Shown here one piece after another: positions 37,725 to 42,403 of a DNA stretch of 42,403 bases (positions are counted from its first letter, which is position 1; each line of letters begins with the position of its first letter). The notes under the pieces are model-generated. The model did not search any database and was not told where the DNA came from. It saw only the letters and a list, made by a program, of their open reading frames with translations. The position numbers were made by a program, and so were the translations under genes. This stretch comes from Natrialba hulunbeirensis JCM 10989 (GTDB lineage: Archaea > Halobacteriota > Halobacteria > Halobacteriales > Natrialbaceae), in assembly GCF_000337575.1 (NCBI RefSeq), contig NZ_AOIM01000014.1:213898-256300 (forward strand), written 5' to 3'.

Positions 37725-40451
37725 ATGAGCATGGACGACCCGGCACAGGCCGACGACCCGGCACAGGCCGACGACCCAGCACAGGCCGACGAGACGGCTC
37801 ACCACGAGCCCACACTCGAGAGCGACTACGAGCCCGAAACCGTCGAGTCCCACTGGCAGGATCAGTGGGTCGACGAGGAAATTTACGCCTACGAGAGCGA
37901 TCCGAAACGGGACCCGAACACGGTCTACGCCATCGACACGCCGCCGCCGACGGTGTCGGGCAGTCTGCACATGGGCCACCTCTATGGCTCGACGCTGCAG
38001 GACTTCGCCGCTCGCTTCCAGCGGATGGCAGACGGCGAGGTGCTGTTCCCGTTCGGTTACGACGACAACGGGATCGCCTCCGAGCGACTGACCGAGACGG
38101 AACTCGATATTCGCCACCAGGACTACGAGCGCCGCGAGTTCCAGGAACTCTGCCGCGAGGTCTGTCAGGAGTACGAGGCCGAGTTCACGGACAAGATGCA
38201 GGATCTTGGCACCTCGATCGACTGGAATAACACCTACAAGACGATCGAGCCCCGCGTCCAGCGCATCTCGCAGCTCTCCTTCCTCGACCTCTACGAGAAG
38301 GGGCGAGAGTACCGCAAGAAGGCACCTGCGATCTGGTGTCCGGAGTGTGAGACCGCGATTTCGCAGGTCGAGATGGAAGACGACGAGCGCGGCTCGCACT
38401 TCAACGATATTGCGTTCGAGCTGACCTCCGATGGCACGGACCGCGAGGAGTTCGTCATCTCGACGACGCGACCCGAACTCATCCCGGCCTGTGTCTCCGT
38501 GTTCGTCCACCCCGACGACGAGGAAAACCAGGATCTGGTCGGCGAGACTGCCACAATCCCGATCTTCGGCCACGAAGTGCCGATTATCGCCGACGAGCGC
38601 GTCGACATGGAGAAAGGCAGCGGTGTCGTCATGTGCTGCACCTTCGGCGACCAGAACGACATCGAGTGGTACCAGGCTCACGACCTGCCGCTTCGCGTCG
38701 CCATCGACGAGTCCGCGACGATGACCGACCTCGCCGGCGACTACGAGGGCATGTCCACCGAGGAAGCCCGCGAGGCCATCGTCGAGGATCTGGACGAGGA
38801 GGGCTCCCTCCGGGACCGCTGGGAGATCACCCACGCCGTCGGCGTCCACGAGCGCTGTGACACCCCCGTCGAGTACCGCGTCTCCAAGCAGTGGTACGTC
38901 GAAATTCTGGACCACAAGGAAGAGTACCTCGAGGCCGGCCAGGAGATGGACTGGTACCCCGAGAAGATGTTCACCCGCTACAAGCACTGGATCGAGGGCC
39001 TGGAGTGGGACTGGCTCATCTCGCGCCAGCGCGACTCGGGGATTCCGTTCCCGGTCTGGTACTGCGAGGATTGTGACCACCCGATCATGGCCGCGAAGGA
39101 GGACCTGCCGGTCGACCCCCTGAGCGACGAGCCGCCGGTCGACGCCTGTCCCGAGTGTGGCCACGACGAGTTCGATCCCGAAGAGGACGTCTTCGACACC
39201 TGGGCGACCTCCTCACTGACGCCCCTGATCAATGCGGGCTGGGACTGGGATGCAGAGAGCGAGGAGTTTGCGATGGACAAGCCCGAACTCTACCAGTTCG
39301 ACCTACGCCCACAGGCTCACGACATCATCTCGTTCTGGCTGTTCCACACCGTCGTCAAGTGCTACGAGCACACTGGCGAGGTGCCCTTCGACGCGGCGAT
39401 GATCCACGGACACGTGTTAGACGAAAACCGCAAGAAAATGTCGAAATCCAAGGGGAACATCGTCGACCCCAATAACGTCCTCTCCGAGTATCCGGTCGAC
39501 GCTGTCCGCTTCTGGGCTGCCAGTGTCGCCGTTGGCGACGATTTCCCGTATCAGGATCAGGACATTGTCGCCGGCGAGAAACTCCTGCGCAAACTCTGGA
39601 ACGCCTCGAAGCTCGTCGACACCCTCGCTCCCGCAGACCCCGAGGAGCCGGACGAACTCGAGCCCATCGACCGCTGGCTCCTCGCCGAACTCGACGACGC
39701 CATCGCAGAACTCACCACGCAGTTCGAAGAATACGAGTTCGCCAAGGCCCGCGACCGCCTGCGAACGTTCTTCTGGAACACCTTCTGTGACGACTACCTC
39801 GAGATCGCGAAGGGCCGCGAGGACAACCCCTCGACGCAGTACGCACTGCGGACGGCTCACCGAACCTTCCTCGAGTTGTGGGCACCGTTCCTCCCGCACG
39901 TCACGGAGGAAATCTGGCAAGCCGTCTACAGTGACGACCGAAACGACCTCGAGGCAGCGAGCATCCACACCCGCTCCTGGCCCACCCCACAGGGCTACGA
40001 AGCCGACCTCGCAGCCGGCGAAACCGCACTCGAGGTCATCGGCGCACTCCGGCGCTACAAGAGCGAGAATCAGCTCCCACTCAACGCCGACCTCGAATCG
40101 GTCGCCGTCTACGGCCCGATCGAAGGCTTCGAGGATGCCATCCAGGACGTGATGCACGTTCAGGAACTCACCGTACTCGAGTCGGAGCCGGAGGTCACCA
40201 CCGAAATCGCCTCGATCGACCTCGACTACTCGACGCTCGGTCCGAAGTTCGGCTCGAAAGTCGGCGATATCGACGCCGGCATCGAGAGCGGCGAGTACGA
40301 GATCGAGGAGGACGACGACGGCACCGCCACCGCCCTCCACGTCGCCGACGAGGAACTCGAGTCCGACCTGTTCGAGATCGAACGCGAGCGCACCTACTCC
40401 GGTGACGGCGAGATGATCGAGACGGAGTCGGCTGTGGTCGTACTCGAGTAA
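37725..40451 (+). CDS. valS: Valyl-tRNA synthetase
   Basis: This 908-aa protein charges tRNA(Val). The class I signatures are HMGH (82-85) and KMSKS (571-575). The CP1 editing domain is visible between them (GSHFNDIAFEL, ISTTRPELIPACVSVFVHP). Zinc-like cysteine pairs occur in WCPECETA and CEDCDHPI / ACPECGHDE. A C-terminal anticodon-binding region and a final acidic stretch complete it. I chose ATG 37725; ATG 37731 is also possible. The N-terminus carries three copies of the 18-bp unit encoding DDPAQA, probably disordered. A 10-bp arm palindrome overlaps the stop codon. Confidence 0.95.
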   Translation: MSMDDPAQADDPAQADDPAQADETAHHEPTLESDYEPETVESHWQDQWVDEEIYAYESDPKRDPNTVYAIDTPPPTVSGSLHMGHLYGSTLQDFAARFQRMADGEVLFPFGYDDNGIASERLTETELDIRHQDYERREFQELCREVCQEYEAEFTDKMQDLGTSIDWNNTYKTIEPRVQRISQLSFLDLYEKGREYRKKAPAIWCPECETAISQVEMEDDERGSHFNDIAFELTSDGTDREEFVISTTRPELIPACVSVFVHPDDEENQDLVGETATIPIFGHEVPIIADERVDMEKGSGVVMCCTFGDQNDIEWYQAHDLPLRVAIDESATMTDLAGDYEGMSTEEAREAIVEDLDEEGSLRDRWEITHAVGVHERCDTPVEYRVSKQWYVEILDHKEEYLEAGQEMDWYPEKMFTRYKHWIEGLEWDWLISRQRDSGIPFPVWYCEDCDHPIMAAKEDLPVDPLSDEPPVDACPECGHDEFDPEEDVFDTWATSSLTPLINAGWDWDAESEEFAMDKPELYQFDLRPQAHDIISFWLFHTVVKCYEHTGEVPFDAAMIHGHVLDENRKKMSKSKGNIVDPNNVLSEYPVDAVRFWAASVAVGDDFPYQDQDIVAGEKLLRKLWNASKLVDTLAPADPEEPDELEPIDRWLLAELDDAIAELTTQFEEYEFAKARDRLRTFFWNTFCDDYLEIAKGREDNPSTQYALRTAHRTFLELWAPFLPHVTEEIWQAVYSDDRNDLEAASIHTRSWPTPQGYEADLAAGETALEVIGALRRYKSENQLPLNADLESVAVYGPIEGFEDAIQDVMHVQELTVLESEPEVTTEIASIDLDYSTLGPKFGSKVGDIDAGIESGEYEIEEDDDGTATALHVADEELESDLFEIERERTYSGDGEMIETESAVVVLE
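37734..37787 (+). repeat. 18-bp tandem repeat x3 at valS N-terminus
   Basis: Three adjacent copies of GACGACCCGGCACAGGCC (the third with CCA for CCG) encode DDPAQA three times. Near-identity shows a recent expansion, and copy number can change without loss of frame. Confidence 0.9.
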
Positions 40452-40460
40452 CTCGAGTAC
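40440..40460 (+). terminator. Inverted repeat across the valS stop
   Basis: GTACTCGAGT-A-ACTCGAGTAC is a perfect 10-bp inverted repeat with one central base. It includes the TAA stop and could act as a hairpin terminator or simply reflect the abundant CTCGAG word. A pyrimidine-rich tract lies 23 bp after it. Confidence 0.4.
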
Positions 40461-40483
40461 CTGTCTCGAGTCGAACCAGGTTG

Positions 40484-40516
40484 CTCTCTCACTCTCCCAC
40501 TCTCTCACTCTCTCTC
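40484..40516 (+). repeat. Pyrimidine-rich 8-bp repeat after valS
   Basis: CTCTCTCA, CTCTCCCA, CTCTCTCA and CTCTCTCTC follow one another. It lies between the convergent valS and Tat-protein genes and may help terminate transcription of one or both. Confidence 0.7.
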
Positions 40517-40585
40517 GTTCGAGTCGGAGTCAATCTCACTCGAGTCCTTGCTTCCACTGTCCTGACCGGCCTATTGACATCCGCC

Positions 40586-41743
40586 CTAGAGCTCGCGCGC
40601 AACAGCGACGTCCGCTTCGTGCCACATCGCCGTCGCAGTCACTCGATTCTCGTCGACGTCGACCGACTGGTCCGTCCCGGAGGCACCGAGCACGTCCGTG
40701 AGCGCGGTCTCGTCTGGATCGTCGATAACCGCCGCGAAGCTCCCGGTGGATGTCTCCGCGTCCTCGATGGTGAGCGACGAGACGATGGTCTCGGCACCCT
40801 CGAGTGCCGGGTACGCGAAATCAACGAGCTGGTCTCCGTCGTCTGCAGTGGCCGCCGAATCCGCGGGAGCTCCCAACTGGCCGACGACGACATCGCCCCC
40901 GCCGGCAGTCTCGAGCGCCCACGCGACCGACTCGGAGCCGTCGACTGCCCGATCGGCGGTCCCTCCTGCAGCGCCGATCGTCGACTCGAGTACGGCCGGC
41001 GCGTCGACCGCCTCGTCGTCGACGACGACGAGCGCATCGCCACCGACGGCGATCGCCGTTCCCGCTGTGTCCTCGACGGGTGTGTACACCTCGTAGCCGT
41101 CGATCTCGTCCGTTTGCTCGAGTTGACTGATGAACTCGGCCGCCGGCTCTGCGGTGAGGCGTTCGTCGATCTCCGCGGGGTCGATCTCGCCGAGCACGAC
41201 GTACGTGTCGGACGTCTGAAGCAGGGTCGAGACGGTCGAATCGAACGCCTCGTCGTCATCGAGGAGTCGCCCGAGCCCGAACTGCGCGAGGTCGAGTCCG
41301 ACGAAGAGATACGCCGACAGTGCCCCCTCCGAGACCGGTGCGATCATCGGATCCGCCTCGAACGCTGCGGGGATGTCGTCGTCAGGCTGTGCGTCCTCGA
41401 GTTCGTCGCTGGCGTACTCGGTGAGTGTCTCCCAGTCGACGGCGACGAACTCGAGTGCCTGCGCCTCGTCGGCAGGGAGCCAGTTGCTGTAGGTGGGGAG
41501 GTCATCGGTAGCGGTCCCGGTTGCATCCTCGTCTGAGTCATCGGTCGTGGTTTCGCCATCGTCCTCGTCTGTGTCGTCCGCACCGACCTCGGCATCGTCC
41601 TGTGCAGCAACTGACTTGCCGACAAGTCCGAGGGTCACAAGCGTCGCCGTTGCACTGGTGTACTCGAGTATAGCTCGTCTGGTCGGCCAGTTCGCCAGGT
41701 CTCGCCAGTTTGGGTGGGTCGGCCGATCCGGTGGGTTCGTCAT
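40586..41743 (-). CDS. Secreted haloarchaeal protein with Tat signal, unknown function
   Basis: This 385-aa protein starts with a twin-arginine signal: TRRAILEYTSATATLVTLGLVG then SVAAQ. After it come an Asp/Glu/Thr linker (about 50-85) and a folded region with repeating strand-turn units, such as LEFVAVDWETLTEYASDEL, YLFVGLDLAQFGLG and TYVVLGEIDPAEIDERL. The phrases GYEVYTPVEDTAGTAIAVGGDALVVVDDEAV suggest a beta-rich domain. I do not recognise the family beyond it looking like an exported haloarchaeal protein. ATG 41743 (MTNPPDR) is preferred to GTG/ATG further up at 41758. Confidence 0.75.
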   Translation of the reverse strand: MTNPPDRPTHPNWRDLANWPTRRAILEYTSATATLVTLGLVGKSVAAQDDAEVGADDTDEDDGETTTDDSDEDATGTATDDLPTYSNWLPADEAQALEFVAVDWETLTEYASDELEDAQPDDDIPAAFEADPMIAPVSEGALSAYLFVGLDLAQFGLGRLLDDDEAFDSTVSTLLQTSDTYVVLGEIDPAEIDERLTAEPAAEFISQLEQTDEIDGYEVYTPVEDTAGTAIAVGGDALVVVDDEAVDAPAVLESTIGAAGGTADRAVDGSESVAWALETAGGGDVVVGQLGAPADSAATADDGDQLVDFAYPALEGAETIVSSLTIEDAETSTGSFAAVIDDPDETALTDVLGASGTDQSVDVDENRVTATAMWHEADVAVAREL

Positions 41744-42022
41744 GGGATGCACGTACACGTCCGGGTTCGAAATAAGACGACCCTACGGTCACCGCCCGCG
41801 GACTGTCACTTCGGCTAGTACCGGAGATTACAGTAGCCGACGAGCGACGGCCGGTATCCGAGATTGCAGTAGCTGACGAGCATCGGCCGGTATCCGAGAT
41901 TGCAGTAGCTGACGAGCATCGGCCGGTATCCGAGATTGCAGTAGCTGACGAGCATCGGCCGGTATCCGTGACTGGAGCGGCTGACGAGCAGGGTCGGGTC
42001 CGAATCGCGACGGAGTACAGCG
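41744..42022. other. Intergenic with 36-bp tandem repeats
   Basis: This 279-bp gap between two minus-strand genes is dominated by the repeat array at 41815-41994. AT-rich GAAATAAGACG at about 41769-41779, some 30 bp before the Tat-protein start, may be that gene's promoter. The repeats would then lie just upstream of it. Confidence 0.45.
41815..41994. repeat. 36-bp tandem repeat, about five copies
   Basis: Copies at 41851-41886, 41887-41922 and 41923-41958 are identical; flanking copies 41815-41850 and 41959-41994 are diverged. The unit contains CGGCCGG at each junction and GCAGTAGCTGACGAG inside. There are no spacers, so it is not CRISPR. The period is a multiple of three, and an open frame through it on the minus strand reads LGYRPMLVSYCN per unit. 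No gene start supports translation. Confidence 0.95.
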
Positions 42023-42384
42023 TCAGATGTCACGCCGGACGAAGAGCGCCACCGCGAGAGCAACCAGCGCAAGAAACGCGACCAGCAGAACGCCGGCGTC
42101 GAGGAGGGCGTACTCCTCGTGGACGAGAATAGCCGTCTGATCGTAGTATCGGGTCGGTGCGACGGCACCGATCCACTCGTAGTCAGGGTCCAGACTCGAG
42201 ACGCCCTCGACCAGCCACAGGACGATGACGGCACCCAGGGCCGCCGCTCGCGCGCTTCGGACGTGGTCGATCCCGACGGAGAAGACGAGGCCGATTCCGG
42301 CACAGACGAGCAGATAGGGAACGGAGAGTAGATGGACCATTGCGAGCGCTACAGGATTGAACGACTCGCCGATCACGAGTGCGC
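42023..42384 (-). CDS. ABC-2 type transporter permease, C-terminal part (truncated by contig end)
   Basis: The last about 120 residues of a membrane protein run off the right end. Visible are helices MVHLLSVPYLLVCAGIGLVFS, AAALGAVIVLWLVEGV and AGVLLVAFLALVALAVALFV, with a loop SLDPDYEWIGAVAPTRYYDQTAI and ending in RRDI. These are typical of haloarchaeal ABC-2 permeases. An internal GTG at 42376 is not the real start since the frame remains open to the edge. Bases after 42384 are adapter and must not be translated. Confidence 0.75.
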
Positions 42385-42403
42385 CTGTCTCTTATACACA
42401 TCT
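42385..42403. other. Nextera/Tn5 mosaic-end adapter (sequencing artefact)
   Basis: The last 19 bases read CTGTCTCTTATACACATCT, exactly the Tn5 transposase mosaic end used in Nextera libraries. It is not part of the genome and shows that this is a contig end with untrimmed adapter. Confidence 0.97.

Noticed and set aside
41815..41994. CRISPR array
   Set aside because: The 36-bp units are adjacent with no unique spacers, and no cas gene is near.

Overview
The window is a 42.4 kb piece of a haloarchaeal chromosome. High GC, acidic proteins, frequent CTCGAG words, TATA boxes about 28 bp before start codons with almost no leader, and archaeal genes (aIF5A, archaeal DnaG, the siroheme-dependent heme pathway, HTH_10 and DUF7344 regulators, LWR-salt protein) all point to class Halobacteria. 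A member of Natrialbaceae is my best guess; the genus is not decidable by eye. The last 19 bases (42385-42403) are the Tn5/Nextera transposase mosaic end, so the right edge is a contig end carrying adapter, not biology. I see no rRNA, tRNA, CRISPR array, prophage or complete insertion sequence.

Layout. 1-7.6 kb: housekeeping genes (GT2 glycosyltransferase, PNPOx-like flavoprotein, TspO, Nif3-like protein, methyltransferase, acetamidase/formamidase), the aIF5A-agmatinase pair, a membrane protein gene split by a 7-C run, and a DsrE protein. 7.8-14 kb: a Tat lipoprotein with PQQ-like repeats, an enolase-superfamily protein, a UbiB/ABC1 kinase and an Hsp20. 12.9-16.2 kb: two tandem MoeA paralogs, the second fused to a periplasmic-binding-protein-like domain. 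16.4-18.8 kb: an HTH_10 regulator, a HAD phosphatase, an LWR-salt protein and a pterin-carbinolamine dehydratase. 19.0-22.2 kb: a minus-strand heme operon in the order fused siroheme decarboxylase, precorrin-2 dehydrogenase, glutamyl-tRNA reductase. 22.3-25.8 kb: two DUF7344 regulators, a membrane protein, DUF5778 and a cis-prenyltransferase. 25.8-28.0 kb: a second, degenerate cis-prenyltransferase beside a DUF92 membrane protein. 28.0-30.7 kb: DnaG primase and a membrane-anchored HTH protein. 30.8-34.4 kb: DUF3311 plus sodium:solute symporter, an unknown protein and a CARF-like regulator. 34.4-37.2 kb: a hairpin-rich mobile-element-like scrap and an RND/MMPL exporter. 37.5-42.4 kb: valS with an odd leader, a secreted Tat protein, a 36-bp tandem repeat and a truncated ABC-2 permease.

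Most interesting. (1) Two cis-prenyltransferase homologs about 0.7 kb apart have complementary defects: one keeps the catalytic Asp but lacks the C-terminal RxG motif, the other has RFG but no catalytic Asp. This is the pattern of the eukaryotic DHDDS-NgBR heteromer, and a DUF92 gene (the family of plant phytyl-phosphate kinase) lies alongside. (2) A valine-rich small ORF and a GC hairpin lie upstream of valS. (3) Hexanucleotide-period microsatellites recur at domain linkers and tails in many unrelated proteins. (4) A +1 frameshift sits in a C7 run. (5) A hairpin cluster at 34.4-34.6 kb resembles the end of an IS200/IS605-type element.

Genes that plausibly work together: aIF5A with agmatinase (polyamine supply for deoxyhypusine), the heme operon, the two moeA genes, the cis-prenyltransferase/DUF92 set, and DUF3311 with its symporter.
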